Assembly: GCF_937468385.1 (NCBI RefSeq)
Contig: NZ_CALBWS010000001.1
Coordinates: 124,001-188,000, forward strand
Length of the DNA: 64,000 nt
Direction: 5' to 3'
From: Neobacillus rhizosphaerae
Lineage (GTDB): Bacteria > Bacillota > Bacilli > Bacillales > Cytobacillaceae
Both the position numbers and the translations under genes were made by a program. A model generated the notes under the pieces. It searched no databases and was not told the origin of the DNA. It worked only from the letters and a program-made list of their open reading frames with translations. This document shows, one piece after another, positions 50,507 to 60,135 of this stretch; positions within the stretch are counted from its first letter, which is position 1, and each line of letters opens with the position of its first letter.

Positions 50507-51599
50507 CAGAAACTCCCCCTTCAATAATTACCTCTTTAATCCCCAGACCAGACTCTGTTGGCATCGTGATAAATCTATTATTATATTGAATTCCCCCATC
50601 AATAATTTCCTTTGCAAGCATAAGCGGCGCATCAAAATCATAACGGGTAATATTTTGCTTACTTGCAGCAAAATGGGCTGCGGCTGTAATGCCAAGACGG
50701 GTTTCAATCATGCTGCCCACCATGCACTCGACACCACAAGTCTCGGCGAGCTGATTAATAATCTGAGCTTGATAGATTCCGCCCGCTTTCATCAGCTTAA
50801 TATTAATTAAATCAGCACTTCTTGTTTTCAATACTTGAAAAGCTTGCTTTGGTGAAAAAACACTTTCGTCTGCCATAATAAGCGTAGAGACATTGTCAGT
50901 CACTTGTTTTAGTCCTTCAATATCGTCCGCTTTTACAGGCTGTTCCACCAATTCAATTCGTAAGCCGCTATCCTCCATTTTGCGGATAGCTCGAATGGCA
51001 TCCTTTGCGGTCCATCCCTGATTCGCATCCAGCCGAATTTTGATTTCGTTACCAACCCGGTTCCTAACTTCGCGGATTCGTTCGAGATCGGTGCTAATAT
51101 CATCTTTACCGACCTTTACTTTTAATACATTAAATCCTTGCTGGATGTAAGAAACAGCATCGTCACCCATTTCCTCCGGTCCATTCACACTTACGGTATA
51201 ATCGGTCTCCAATTCTTTTTTGTGGCCCCCAAGGAATTGATAAAGCGGCAACTTGCAATATTGGGCAAGACAGTCATAAAGAGCCATATCGACTGCTGCT
51301 TTTGCACTTGGATTTCCTACTAAAATCGTTTTCAGGCCCTGAAAAATCATTTCATAGTTTAAAAGACTTTTCTTTTCTAAAAAAGGTTTTATTACATGGT
51401 GGATGGCGGATTCAATACTTAATAAACTGTCACCCGTGATAACGCCGGTTGGGGGAGCCTCTCCCCAGCCTACGATTCCGTTATCACAGTATATTTTTAC
51501 TAAAATAGCCTCGGCAGTTGTAACGGTCCTTAGTGCTGTTTTGAAAGGCTTAATAAGGGGGACAGCAACTTTAAATGTTTTAATTGTTTCAATCTTCAT
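50499..51599 (-). CDS. ykfB: L-Ala-D/L-Glu epimerase
   Basis: A 366-residue enolase-superfamily enzyme that epimerises L-Ala-D-Glu so that it can be used as an ordinary dipeptide. The capping domain (1-130) precedes a beta-barrel with catalytic Lys in VLKVKVGKDD (about 160), metal ligands Asp in RLDANQGW, Glu in LVEQPV and Asp in IMADES, and the second catalytic Lys in NIKLMKAGGI. Position in the operon is the same as in B. subtilis. Confidence 0.94.
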   Translation of the reverse strand: MKIETIKTFKVAVPLIKPFKTALRTVTTAEAILVKIYCDNGIVGWGEAPPTGVITGDSLLSIESAIHHVIKPFLEKKSLLNYEMIFQGLKTILVGNPSAKAAVDMALYDCLAQYCKLPLYQFLGGHKKELETDYTVSVNGPEEMGDDAVSYIQQGFNVLKVKVGKDDISTDLERIREVRNRVGNEIKIRLDANQGWTAKDAIRAIRKMEDSGLRIELVEQPVKADDIEGLKQVTDNVSTLIMADESVFSPKQAFQVLKTRSADLINIKLMKAGGIYQAQIINQLAETCGVECMVGSMIETRLGITAAAHFAASKQNITRYDFDAPLMLAKEIIDGGIQYNNRFITMPTESGLGIKEVIIEGGVSVG

Positions 51600-51613
51600 T
51601 ATTTATCAGTCCT

Positions 51614-52537
51614 TTACATGATGCTGCTTTCGATAAATAGTCTTTTTTCTGCTGTGTTTAACATAGCATTAACACCCAAAGGAATGGTAATATGCGGGTT
51701 GCAGTGACCAATTTGAAATCCTCTTAGTGCAGGTTTGTTTGCTAGTTTTATATAATGACTGATGACTTCATCCAGTGTTAACGATAGACTTCTTTTTGGT
51801 GTACAGTCACAAAAGTCTCCAAGGAGAATTCCGCTAGCATCTTCAAGCTTTCCAGCCATATAAAGCTGATTCAGCATCCTGTCCACTGAACGTGGTTCTT
51901 CATTTATATCCTCAATAAACAAAAGCTTTCCTTTTGTGTCTATTTCAAACTTAGTACCAAGCGTACTAACTAAGAGGGACAAGTTCCCACCAGCAAGTTC
52001 ACCGGTTGCTACACCATCAACTAACACCTCTAATGGTGATAGTTGCTCAGTATAGGACAACTCCGTTGGTTGAAACAATTGCAAAAATCCATTTTTTGAT
52101 AATCGATGGGTATCTTCCTTTCCGATATCAGACCCCAACATTGGACCATGGAAGGTGACTAGTCCGGTTTCTTGCCTTATAGCTATATGTAAAAAAGTAA
52201 TATCGCTATAACCCCAAAAAATTTTCGGGTTATTTTTAATTATTTCGTAGTCAATGTTTGCTGCAATTCTTCCTGTTCCGTATCCCCCGCACGCACAAAT
52301 GACTGCCTTAACCTTTTTGTCTAAAAACATTTCATGTAAATCCTCAAGTCTTTCTTGATCGGAGCCCGCTAAATAGCCATAAATATTGCTGACATTTCTC
52401 CCTTTCATGACTTTTAAACCTAACTCCTGTAAAAAACCGATTCCTCTTTCAAGATTATCTAGATTCGGCGGGCTGGCAGGAGCAATGACTCCAACAGTAT
52501 CTCCTTTTTTTAGGCGAAATGGCTTTACTAGATGCAT
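51614..52537 (-). CDS. ykfA: LD-carboxypeptidase (S66 family)
   Basis: A 307-residue serine peptidase of family S66 that removes the terminal residue from murein tetrapeptides in the cytoplasm. The nucleophile Ser lies in FWGYSDITFLH, followed by TFHGPMLGSD. The Glu and His of the catalytic triad are expected in FIEDINEEPRSVDRML and FQIGHCNPHITIPLG. ATG 52537 follows AAAGGAG; a longer frame to 52579 overlaps the hairpin after dppE and is unlikely. Confidence 0.92.
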   Translation of the reverse strand: MHLVKPFRLKKGDTVGVIAPASPPNLDNLERGIGFLQELGLKVMKGRNVSNIYGYLAGSDQERLEDLHEMFLDKKVKAVICACGGYGTGRIAANIDYEIIKNNPKIFWGYSDITFLHIAIRQETGLVTFHGPMLGSDIGKEDTHRLSKNGFLQLFQPTELSYTEQLSPLEVLVDGVATGELAGGNLSLLVSTLGTKFEIDTKGKLLFIEDINEEPRSVDRMLNQLYMAGKLEDASGILLGDFCDCTPKRSLSLTLDEVISHYIKLANKPALRGFQIGHCNPHITIPLGVNAMLNTAEKRLFIESSIM

Positions 52538-52568
52538 CCCAAATTCTCCTTTCAGATTTTTAGGAAAA

Positions 52569-52590
52569 GGGATGTTCAAACGAACATCCC
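52569..52590 (-). terminator. Hairpin between dppE and ykfA (partial terminator or stabiliser)
   Basis: Minus strand: GGGATGTTC / GAACATCCC with a four-base loop followed by TTTTCC, directly after the dppE stop. In many binding-protein operons such a hairpin raises the level of the binding protein relative to downstream genes. Confidence 0.68.
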
Positions 52591-52600
52591 CTTCCCAGTT

Positions 52601-54232
52601 TTATTTTTTATCTGCCCACTTTAATTCTAAGTAACCAACTGGGTGACGCACGATTCCTGTTACCTTTTTATTTTGTAAGTACACCTGGTTGTAGAAGTGA
52701 ATTGGAATAATTGGTGCTGCACTAAATAAAATCTTTTCAGCTTTATACATCATCTCATACCGTTTCTTTTCATCTTTTTCATGTTTTGCATCTTTAATCA
52801 ATTGATCAAATTCAGCATTGCTCCAGCCAGTACGGTTCATTGGAGAACCGGTGATAAAATTCTCGATGAAGTTGATTGGATCAGCATAGTCAGCTAGGAA
52901 TGAACTGCGTGAAAGCTGGAATTTCAATGCTTTTTGGTCCTGTGCAAATACATTGCTTTCCATATTCGCTAGTTTCACATCAACACCTAAATTTTCCTTG
53001 AGCATTTGCTGTAAGGCTTCGGCAATTTTCTTATGCGTATCACTAGTACTATAGGTTAATGTAACCTCAGGAAGTTTCGTATACTTTTCCTCTTCCATCC
53101 CTTTTTTCAAAAGCTCTTTTGCTTTCGCAACATCTGTTTTAATTAAGTCTCCATTTTTCTCACGGAAGTCTTTGCCGTCAGGGTCTTTAAATCCGTAGGA
53201 AACAAATCCATAGGCAGGCTTTTCCTTATTGTTTGTGACATGCTCAACCATTTGTTTCTGGTCAACAGCCAATGCGAATGCCTTTCGGATATTCTCATTT
53301 TGGAAAGGCTCCTTTGTCAAATTAAAACGGTAGAAATATTCACCTGCTTGATCTTCTACCTTTACGTCGCCTTCTTTAAACAATTTATCGGCTAGCTCTG
53401 CTGGAACGGGAGACGTATCTAGTTCACCAGTTGTATACATCTGGTATTCAGTATTGGGATCATCAACCATAGCCCAATGCACTTTATCCACTTTCACATT
53501 TTTTGCATCCCAATATTTATCATTTTTGACCATTGTAAACTCACTGTCATGTTTCCAATCGGCTAATTTAAATGGACCATTAGCAACAAATGTGCTTGCT
53601 TCAGAAAACCATTTTGGATTTTCCTTTGCAACTTTTTCATTAATTGGGAAGAAACATGGATTTGAAATGACACTTAAGAAATAGGCCTGCGGGCTGATTA
53701 ACGTCACTTCGAAGGTCTTTTTATCTACAGCTTTTATCTTCACATCACCGGCAGAACCCTTTCCGTTGTTATAAGCCTCCCCGCCTTCAATAAAATAAGC
53801 TAAAAAGGCTGCTGGAGAACCCGTATTGGGATCTAATAAACGTTTCCATGCAAATACAAAATCTTCCGCCGTGATATCATCACCATTGGACCATTTTGCG
53901 TTGTCACGGATATGGAACGTATAGGTTTTTCCATCCTGTGAGACATCCCAGTTTTTTGCTGTGGCAGCTTTGGGCTGATGGGATTCATCTAATCGTGTTA
54001 GACCTTCCATTAAATTGTTCAAGGAATTCCACGATACAGCATCAAACCCAATTGGTGGGTCAAATGAAGTGGGTTCTTGCCCATTATTCAAATAGAGAAC
54101 CTTTTCTGTCTTTTCGTTAGTCTTTCCTTTTCCATCATCCTTTGGCTCGCTTCCGGCATCCTTATTTGCTGTACAAGCCGACAAAGCAAATAGCATCATA
54201 ACTGCAATCAGCATGGTAGTAAACTTTTTCAT
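52601..54232 (-). CDS. dppE: Peptide-binding lipoprotein of murein-peptide ABC importer
   Basis: A 543-residue extracellular solute-binding protein, the same length as B. subtilis DppE. The lipoprotein signal ends LFALSAC; the Cys is lipidated and anchors the protein. The body shows the family-5 binding-protein motifs AVSWNSLNNLMEGLTRLDE, FHIRDNAKWSNGDDITAEDFVFAW and NIRKAFALAVDQKQMV. ATG 54232 follows AGGGGGAAG; a longer frame to 54298 overlaps dppD. It supplies murein tripeptides to DppBC. Confidence 0.94.
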   Translation of the reverse strand: MKKFTTMLIAVMMLFALSACTANKDAGSEPKDDGKGKTNEKTEKVLYLNNGQEPTSFDPPIGFDAVSWNSLNNLMEGLTRLDESHQPKAATAKNWDVSQDGKTYTFHIRDNAKWSNGDDITAEDFVFAWKRLLDPNTGSPAAFLAYFIEGGEAYNNGKGSAGDVKIKAVDKKTFEVTLISPQAYFLSVISNPCFFPINEKVAKENPKWFSEASTFVANGPFKLADWKHDSEFTMVKNDKYWDAKNVKVDKVHWAMVDDPNTEYQMYTTGELDTSPVPAELADKLFKEGDVKVEDQAGEYFYRFNLTKEPFQNENIRKAFALAVDQKQMVEHVTNNKEKPAYGFVSYGFKDPDGKDFREKNGDLIKTDVAKAKELLKKGMEEEKYTKLPEVTLTYSTSDTHKKIAEALQQMLKENLGVDVKLANMESNVFAQDQKALKFQLSRSSFLADYADPINFIENFITGSPMNRTGWSNAEFDQLIKDAKHEKDEKKRYEMMYKAEKILFSAAPIIPIHFYNQVYLQNKKVTGIVRHPVGYLELKWADKK

Positions 54233-54266
54233 CTTCTTCCCCCTAGTAATTTTATTTATAAAAAAC

Positions 54267-55259
54267 TTATGATGATGCCAATTTTTGCGCCCGTTCATCC
54301 TGCAACCAGCAATCTACATGATGCTTGTTGCTCTTTTGTGTTTTAAACGGGTAAACTCGTTTACATACTTCCATCGCAAATGGGCAGCGCGCTGCAAAAG
54401 CACATCCCGGCGGCGGTGAAAATAAATCTGGAGGTGTGCCTGGGATTGGAATCAGCTCTTCCATTTCTATATCTAAGCGGGGGACAGATTGTAACAACCC
54501 TTTTGTATATGGATGCTGTGGCTGATAAAAGATTTCTCTTCTTGTCCCTAATTCCACAATTCTCCCAGCATACATGACAGCAATTCGGTCAGCAACCTGT
54601 GCGACCACTCCTAAATCGTGAGTTATTAATATTATGGAGACTCCTGTTTTCTTTTGAATATCCTTAAACAACTCCAAAATTTGTGCTTGAATCGTTACAT
54701 CTAGGGCCGTTGTCGGCTCATCTGCTATTAATACATCTGGCCGGCACACGAGCGCCATTGCAATGACAATCCGCTGCCGCATCCCTCCGCTAAACTGGTG
54801 CGGATACTGTTTTAGCCGTAATTCGGGATTAGGGATACCAACTAGTTTCAACATTGCTAGGGCAACCCTTTTCGCCTGAGTCCTTGTTAGTTTCTCATGC
54901 TGTACAATCCCTTCCATAATTTGCTCACCAATGGTAATGGTAGGATTTAAGGCCGTCATTGGGTCCTGGAAAATCATCGAGATATTAGCACCGCGAATTT
55001 TTCGCATTTCTTGTTCTTTTAATTTGATTAAATCATTGTTTTTAAAAATAATTTCTCCGCCGTGTATTTTACCAGGTGGTTCAGGAATCAATCTCATAAT
55101 ACTTTGGGAGGTGACACTTTTTCCACAGCCCGACTCTCCAACTATCGCTAGTGTTTCTCCTTTATGTAAGTCAAAGCTTACCCCTCGAACTGCTTTCACC
55201 TCCCCTCCATATGTTGAAAAGGATACGTGAAGATCCTTAATTTGAAGGATTTTTTCCAT
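54267..55259 (-). CDS. dppD: Peptide ABC transporter ATP-binding protein
   Basis: A 330-residue OppD-type ATPase. Walker A GESGCGKS, signature FSGGMRQRIVIAMAL, Walker B VLIADEPTTALD, H-loop in ITHDLGVVA. The C-terminal extension with GTPPDLFSPPPGCAFAARCPF and nearby Cys residues is typical of di/oligopeptide importers. It follows dppC by 4 bp and precedes dppE by 34 bp. Confidence 0.94.
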   Translation of the reverse strand: MEKILQIKDLHVSFSTYGGEVKAVRGVSFDLHKGETLAIVGESGCGKSVTSQSIMRLIPEPPGKIHGGEIIFKNNDLIKLKEQEMRKIRGANISMIFQDPMTALNPTITIGEQIMEGIVQHEKLTRTQAKRVALAMLKLVGIPNPELRLKQYPHQFSGGMRQRIVIAMALVCRPDVLIADEPTTALDVTIQAQILELFKDIQKKTGVSIILITHDLGVVAQVADRIAVMYAGRIVELGTRREIFYQPQHPYTKGLLQSVPRLDIEMEELIPIPGTPPDLFSPPPGCAFAARCPFAMEVCKRVYPFKTQKSNKHHVDCWLQDERAQKLASS

Positions 55260-55263
55260 GCTG

Positions 55264-56217
55264 CTACCTCCTCAATTTTGGATCTAGGGCATCCTGGAGT
55301 CCATCACCTAAAACATTAAATGCAAACATCGTTAACGAAATAAATAAGGTCGGGAAGAACAAACGCCACCAGTATCCTGATAGAATCGTAGATAAGCCAT
55401 CATTCGCCATAACACCCCAGCTGGCATGCGGTGCTTGAATTCCAAGGCCAATAAAGCTTAAGAATGCTTCGGCAAATATGGCAGATGGAATCGTTAATGT
55501 CATTTGAACAATAATCGGTCCCATTGTATTTGGCAGTAGATTCTTCCGGATAATCCGGGCAGTTTTCGTTCCAAACGTTTTTGAAGCTAGTACGAATTCA
55601 TAATTTTTAATTTGCAAGACCTGTCCTCGGACAATTCGCGCCATCCCAACCCATCCAGTTATCGAAAGGGCAATGATAATCGTGGTTAAACCAGGGCCAA
55701 GGACAACCATCACTAAAATGACAACAAGCAAATAAGGCAATCCATATAAAATTTCTACAAATCTCATCATAAAATTATCGGTTCTTCCACCCTTGTAACC
55801 TGCAACGCCTCCATAAACAACACCTATAAGAAAATCAATAAGGGCAGCCATTAAACCGACAAATAGAGAGATTCGTGCACCGTAGCAGGTTCTTGTAAAC
55901 ACATCTCTTCCTAAATCATCTGTTCCAAACCAAAACTTACTCGATGGGGGTAAATTCTGCATCGTTAACTTTTGTGTTTCAATCGAATGAGGTGATATCA
56001 TCGGACCAAAAATGGCTAGAATCGTAAGAAAGACTAAGAAAACCATTCCAGCCATAGCTAATTTATTTTTTAAAAGCCGATACCAGGAATCCTTCCAGTA
56101 CGATAAGCTAGGTCTCACGACTACATCTGCTTCTGAATTTCTCTTGATTAAAGGAACAAACCATTCATCTGGTACATCTGGCGAAATATTCTGTTTTTCA
56201 TATTTGCGCAGTTCCAT
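55264..56217 (-). CDS. dppC: Peptide ABC transporter permease
   Basis: A 317-residue OppC-type permease. A long cytoplasmic N-terminus (about 1-45) precedes six helices. The ATPase-contact EAA loop reads ASKTFGTKTARIIRKNLLPNTM. FGTDDLGRDVFTR in the first outside loop is the OppC/DppC signature. Its ATG shares one base with the dppB stop (TAATG). Confidence 0.94.
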   Translation of the reverse strand: MELRKYEKQNISPDVPDEWFVPLIKRNSEADVVVRPSLSYWKDSWYRLLKNKLAMAGMVFLVFLTILAIFGPMISPHSIETQKLTMQNLPPSSKFWFGTDDLGRDVFTRTCYGARISLFVGLMAALIDFLIGVVYGGVAGYKGGRTDNFMMRFVEILYGLPYLLVVILVMVVLGPGLTTIIIALSITGWVGMARIVRGQVLQIKNYEFVLASKTFGTKTARIIRKNLLPNTMGPIIVQMTLTIPSAIFAEAFLSFIGLGIQAPHASWGVMANDGLSTILSGYWWRLFFPTLFISLTMFAFNVLGDGLQDALDPKLRR

Positions 56218-57149
56218 TATTTCGCCTCCTTTTTATGAAGCTTAATTCGAGGATCTAGAACACCATATGCTAAATCCACTAATAAAAGCATAAATATCAA
56301 AATGGCGCTATAAAAGATGGTCGTCCCCATAATGACTGGATAATCACGATTATTGATGCTATCAACAAAATATTTCCCCATTCCAGGGATGGCAAATATT
56401 TTTTCAATAACAAACGTTCCTGTTAAAATACTTGCGGCTAATGACCCTAATACAGTTACTACTGGTAACAGCGCATTCCTTAATGCATGCTTAAAAACAA
56501 TTTTGACTGGTGAAAGTCCTTTGGCTTTTGCCGTTTTTATGTAATCCTGGGTTAAAACCTCAAGCATACTTGTTCGAGTTAAGCGAGCGATAATCGCCAT
56601 CGGTCCAGTTGCCAGTGCCAATATCGGTAATACCATATGTTTTGGACTAGACCACGTAGCTACTGGGAAGATTGGAATATTAACCGCTAACTGTTGAATC
56701 AAAAAAGTTGCCAATACAAAATTCGGAATCGATATCCCTAAGACAGCAATGCTCATTGACAGGTAATCAATGATACCATTATGGCGAAGGGCGGCGACCA
56801 CACCTAAGGTAATCCCGGATATTATCGCAACAATCAACGTATAAAAGCCGAGTTCAAACGAAACTGGAAAGCCTCTTCCAAGCAAATCATTGACCGTTTG
56901 GGATGACTTTTTAATAGAAGGTCCCAAATCAAACTTGACCAGAGCCATTAAGTAATTGCCGTATTGAACTAAAAGTGGTTTATCGAGCTGATAGTAGGAT
57001 TCAAGGTTTTTTTGGATTTGCTCATTTGTGGTCCTCTCTTCATTAAATGGTGAACCAGGTACCGAGTGCATTAAGAAAAATGTCCCGGTAATGATGAGCC
57101 ATAAGGTGATAATCATAGCAATCAATCGTTTAAAAAAGTAAGTTTTCAT
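56217..57149 (-). CDS. dppB: Peptide ABC transporter permease
   Basis: A 310-residue OppB-type permease with six helices. The N-terminal signature is FFLMHSVPGSPFNEER. The EAA loop is DYIKTAKAKGLSPVKIVFKHALRNALLP, with the C-terminal motif SINNRDYPVIMGTTIFYS. It follows dppA by 13 bp in the same operon. Confidence 0.94.
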   Translation of the reverse strand: MKTYFFKRLIAMIITLWLIITGTFFLMHSVPGSPFNEERTTNEQIQKNLESYYQLDKPLLVQYGNYLMALVKFDLGPSIKKSSQTVNDLLGRGFPVSFELGFYTLIVAIISGITLGVVAALRHNGIIDYLSMSIAVLGISIPNFVLATFLIQQLAVNIPIFPVATWSSPKHMVLPILALATGPMAIIARLTRTSMLEVLTQDYIKTAKAKGLSPVKIVFKHALRNALLPVVTVLGSLAASILTGTFVIEKIFAIPGMGKYFVDSINNRDYPVIMGTTIFYSAILIFMLLLVDLAYGVLDPRIKLHKKEAK

Positions 57150-57162
57150 GCTCGACCACTTC

Positions 57163-57987
57163 CTAACAGAATGTTGTTCTCATCGCTAATTCGGTCATTA
57201 CCAGCATTGCTTGGTACGCTTCTAATATGTTTTGGGCTTGAAAACGGACCGTTGTTGTTCCAGGAATAATCTCTGTTCCTGGCATCAAATTTGCCCACTC
57301 TGCTTGTCCATAGTTGGCAAATTCAATCCCTAGTAGTGGTCTATCAGGAGGAGTAAGCGGTTTCATTAAACCTTTATTTTTAATTGCAAGAGCCGTTTTT
57401 TCTCGGAGGATCTGTCCGGCTTTGATCGGTGTTAACGATTTTGCTGCAGACCGAGAGATCGTCTCTTTCACAATCGCTGTTGTAATATTAGGAATAAGCT
57501 GCTCTGCCTCGATTGCCGCCCGGTCATCACCAGCAACCATTAAAACAGGGACATCATAATAACCTGCAACATAAGCATTAAATCCCATTTCACCAACAGC
57601 AACATCATTTATGTACATATTACGAACACCAAAAATCATCGAATGCGACATAACTCCCTGTAGTGATGCCCGTGCATGATAGCCAACAAACATGGCACCA
57701 GCAAAAGACCCATCTAATCCTTGAACCATAGAAAATGGCTTAACATCACCAGTAATTAATTGTGTTTCTGGATGGAGTCTCTCAATTAATAGATTATTCA
57801 TTTTCGAGTGACTATCATTTACAACGACTTCCTTACATTCTTCCTCAAAAGCAGTAGTGATGACATAATTGGCCTCGTCTGTCATGATTTTTCTACTGCG
57901 CTCATAATTCGACTTGTCGGAATCAACGTGTGTATGGTCAACAAGTCCGGTTATTCCTTCCATGTCAACTGAAATGTATAATTTCAT
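57163..57987 (-). CDS. dppA: D-aminopeptidase DppA
   Basis: A 274-residue zinc-dependent D-aminopeptidase, cytoplasmic and decameric in B. subtilis, that acts on D-Ala-D-Ala-type peptides. The binuclear zinc site is formed by Asp and Glu of SVDMEGITGL and by His residues in VNDSHSKMNN and FVGYHARAS. The rest of the sequence closely follows B. subtilis DppA as I remember it, including FANYGQAEWANLMPGTEI and the C-terminal MTELAMRT. It is the first gene of the dpp-ykf operon; GGGGAAAG precedes ATG 57987. Confidence 0.95.
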   Translation of the reverse strand: MKLYISVDMEGITGLVDHTHVDSDKSNYERSRKIMTDEANYVITTAFEEECKEVVVNDSHSKMNNLLIERLHPETQLITGDVKPFSMVQGLDGSFAGAMFVGYHARASLQGVMSHSMIFGVRNMYINDVAVGEMGFNAYVAGYYDVPVLMVAGDDRAAIEAEQLIPNITTAIVKETISRSAAKSLTPIKAGQILREKTALAIKNKGLMKPLTPPDRPLLGIEFANYGQAEWANLMPGTEIIPGTTTVRFQAQNILEAYQAMLVMTELAMRTTFC

Positions 57988-58025
57988 AGTCTTTCCCCTT
58001 TACAATTAATTCAAATTATCTATCT

Positions 58026-58054
58026 ATTATAGAATAATAATTCCCTTTATTCAA
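58026..58054 (-). promoter_or_regulatory. Sigma-A promoter of dpp-ykf operon
   Basis: Minus strand: -35 TTGAAT (58054-58049), spacer of 17 bases, -10 TATAAT (58031-58026), about 38 bases before the dppA start. In B. subtilis dpp is repressed by CodY and AbrB; AT-rich tracts around this promoter could hold a CodY box, but I found no good match to its 15-bp consensus. Confidence 0.7.
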
Positions 58055-58266
58055 ATTGTTTATAAAATTGCGTTAATTATAGTATTATAGTCCCATCCCT
58101 GGTAATGATCAATTAATGCATATTTTTTGAAACTTTTCATTTCAATACTCGTATTATTTAACAGTAGATAAACTGATAAATATCTAGAAATTCGCCTAGA
58201 AGTTTTTCCCTTTTTAAAAAATAGATTTATAATGTACATATATACAATGGAAGAGGAGTGAAAAGT

Positions 58267-59742
58267 GTGGGTGTTACTCTTAGCAAGGGGCAAAAAGTTG
58301 ATCTAACAAAAGCTCACCCCGGCCTGCAAAATGTCGTTGTTGGGTTAGGTTGGAATGTAAGTCATTTAGGATCCAATTTTGATCTGGATGCCTCGGCATT
58401 TTTATTAGGGCAAACTGGAAAGGTACAAAGTGATCAGGATTTTGTTTTCTATAACAATCCATCAGGTGGAAATGGTTCGATTATTTATAGCGGAGACAAC
58501 CGAATCGGATCAGGTGTGCGGGATGATGAACAGATAAGAATTGATTTAAACAGAGTTCCAGCCCATATTCACCGGATTGCCTTTACCATTACTATTCACG
58601 ATGCCCAAGTTAAACGGCAAAATTTTGGACAAATTGCGGATGCGTATGTACGTATTTTTAATGAATTAACCAATGAGGAATTAATAAGATTTAACTTAGG
58701 AAAGGATTTTACTGTAGAAACGGCTATAGTAGCAGCAGAACTTTATCGGCATAACGGCGAATGGAAATTTAATGCAATTGCCAGTGGGTTTCAAGGTGGA
58801 TTAGCTGCTTTATGCCGCAACTTCGGTGTAACGGTTGATGACCCGCCTGTAAGTGCACCATCAGCACCACCGTTAGTGCAGCCGACCTATCAGCAGAGCC
58901 AAAGTAACCATGACTCTTTTCAGCAAAGGAATTCGTACCAGCAAAATCAGCACCATCCTAATCAAAATAGTCCTTTTCAGCAGAACCCAAATAGCTATAA
59001 TCCATCCCAACAAAACCAATCTAGCCTGCCTTCATACTCGCAGCCAGCCTATGGTTATCCGGCACAGTCGACATATCCTTCAACACCAAGTTCACAGAAC
59101 ACATATGGTGGAGATGATATTATTTGCCCGCGTTGCCATTCCTCAAATGTTCGAACAGGAAAAAAAGGATTCGGTCTTGGCAAAGCAGCAATTGGTGGGT
59201 TAATCCTTGGTCCTGTAGGCTTACTTGGCGGTTTTGTAGGGAAAAATCAACTTAAGTTAACTTGTAACAACTGTGGAAGCACGTGGTCCCCTTCACAAAC
59301 GGATTATGCAGAGTGGGCAAATACTCAAAAGAGAAAAGCCCAAGATGTGTTCAATCGTTATAAAAGCCAAGATGTACTTGAGGCAGTGGTGGCAGGCTGT
59401 GCCCTAGTAGCAATGGCTGATGGTAACTTAGATGCCTCGGAACGGCAAAAAATGCTTGAATTTGTTCACCAAAGTGAAGAATTACGTGTTTTTGATACCA
59501 ATAAAGTGATTCAAAAATTTAATTTTTTCGTATCAAAGATGGAAAATGATCGAATGATGGGACGTGCAGAAGCATTCCGTGCACTTGGAAAAATAAGGAC
59601 AAAACCTGAGATTGCCCGGTTAATTGCCCGCTATTGTATTGCAATCGGCTATGCTGATGGAAATTTTGATAATAATGAAAAGCAAATGGTAGCAGACATT
59701 TGCCATGAGCTCGGCTTAAACCCTGCTGAATTCCTGTCGTAA
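58267..59742 (+). CDS. TerD - zinc ribbon - TerB fusion protein
   Basis: A 491-residue multidomain protein. Residues ~1-190 form a TerD domain with the calcium-binding segments FDLDASAFLL and SGDNRIGSGVRDDEQI. Residues ~195-285 are a Gln/Ser/Pro/Asn-rich linker. A zinc ribbon follows (CPRCHSSN, then CNNCGSTW), split by a glycine-rich hydrophobic stretch (GGLILGPVGLLGGFVG) that could be a membrane hairpin. Residues ~360-491 are a TerB domain with the paired metal motifs MADGNLDASERQ and YADGNFDNNEKQ. GTG 58267 lies 8 bases after GAGGAG; GTG 58258 abuts it. It stands alone, far from any ter operon. Confidence 0.88.
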   Translation: MGVTLSKGQKVDLTKAHPGLQNVVVGLGWNVSHLGSNFDLDASAFLLGQTGKVQSDQDFVFYNNPSGGNGSIIYSGDNRIGSGVRDDEQIRIDLNRVPAHIHRIAFTITIHDAQVKRQNFGQIADAYVRIFNELTNEELIRFNLGKDFTVETAIVAAELYRHNGEWKFNAIASGFQGGLAALCRNFGVTVDDPPVSAPSAPPLVQPTYQQSQSNHDSFQQRNSYQQNQHHPNQNSPFQQNPNSYNPSQQNQSSLPSYSQPAYGYPAQSTYPSTPSSQNTYGGDDIICPRCHSSNVRTGKKGFGLGKAAIGGLILGPVGLLGGFVGKNQLKLTCNNCGSTWSPSQTDYAEWANTQKRKAQDVFNRYKSQDVLEAVVAGCALVAMADGNLDASERQKMLEFVHQSEELRVFDTNKVIQKFNFFVSKMENDRMMGRAEAFRALGKIRTKPEIARLIARYCIAIGYADGNFDNNEKQMVADICHELGLNPAEFLS

Positions 59743-59879
59743 TAAAAAATAAACAGCCCCCATTCAGATTGTAAGTAGTTCCGATAACTTGGAGTAAAAG
59801 CTAAACCACAATATAAAATGACCAATGATTTTAACGACATAAACAATAGGTTAAATAACATTGTAATTAGCACACAAAT

Positions 59880-59926
59880 AACGCTTGGGGTCACTTTGAA
59901 GTATGAAGTGACCCCAAGCGTTTTGA
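59880..59926. terminator. Large terminator after TerD fusion gene
   Basis: A 17-bp perfect stem AACGCTTGGGGTCACTT / AAGTGACCCCAAGCGTT followed by TTG. It is 138 bases after the stop, so it may belong to a longer 3' region or serve the minus strand as well. Between 59743 and 59879 I see nothing else. Confidence 0.75.
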
Positions 59927-60003
59927 ATTAAATTTGGAGTTCTTATTGAACTAAATCATGTTACTTTAAGTACAGTCTTTACCAATATATTCGTATTGAG
60001 CAA

Positions 60004-60135
60004 TTAATTCTTTTCGATGACTTTGTAATCAGAAAGATTTTCAAGAAGTGCACCACACTTTTTACATTGGTCTTGATCTGGATTTATCTAAGTGAATTTT
60101 TCTCCTCCACAATAACCACAAACAAGAATTTTCAT
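60004..60135 (-). pseudogene. Small zinc-ribbon protein interrupted by an amber stop
   Basis: A 43-codon frame with AGGTGAG before ATG 60135: MKILVCGYCGGEKFT, stop (TAG, codon 16), INPDQDQCKKCGALLENLSDY, KVIEKN and a final stop. The CxxC pairs on both sides of the TAG form a rubredoxin-like zinc ribbon, so the protein is clearly one unit broken by a single base change (for example CAG or TGG to TAG). Confidence 0.65.

Noticed and set aside
58000..58060. CodY box at the dppA promoter
   Set aside because: The AT-rich sequence has fragments such as AATTTGAATA but no good match to the 15-bp CodY consensus.
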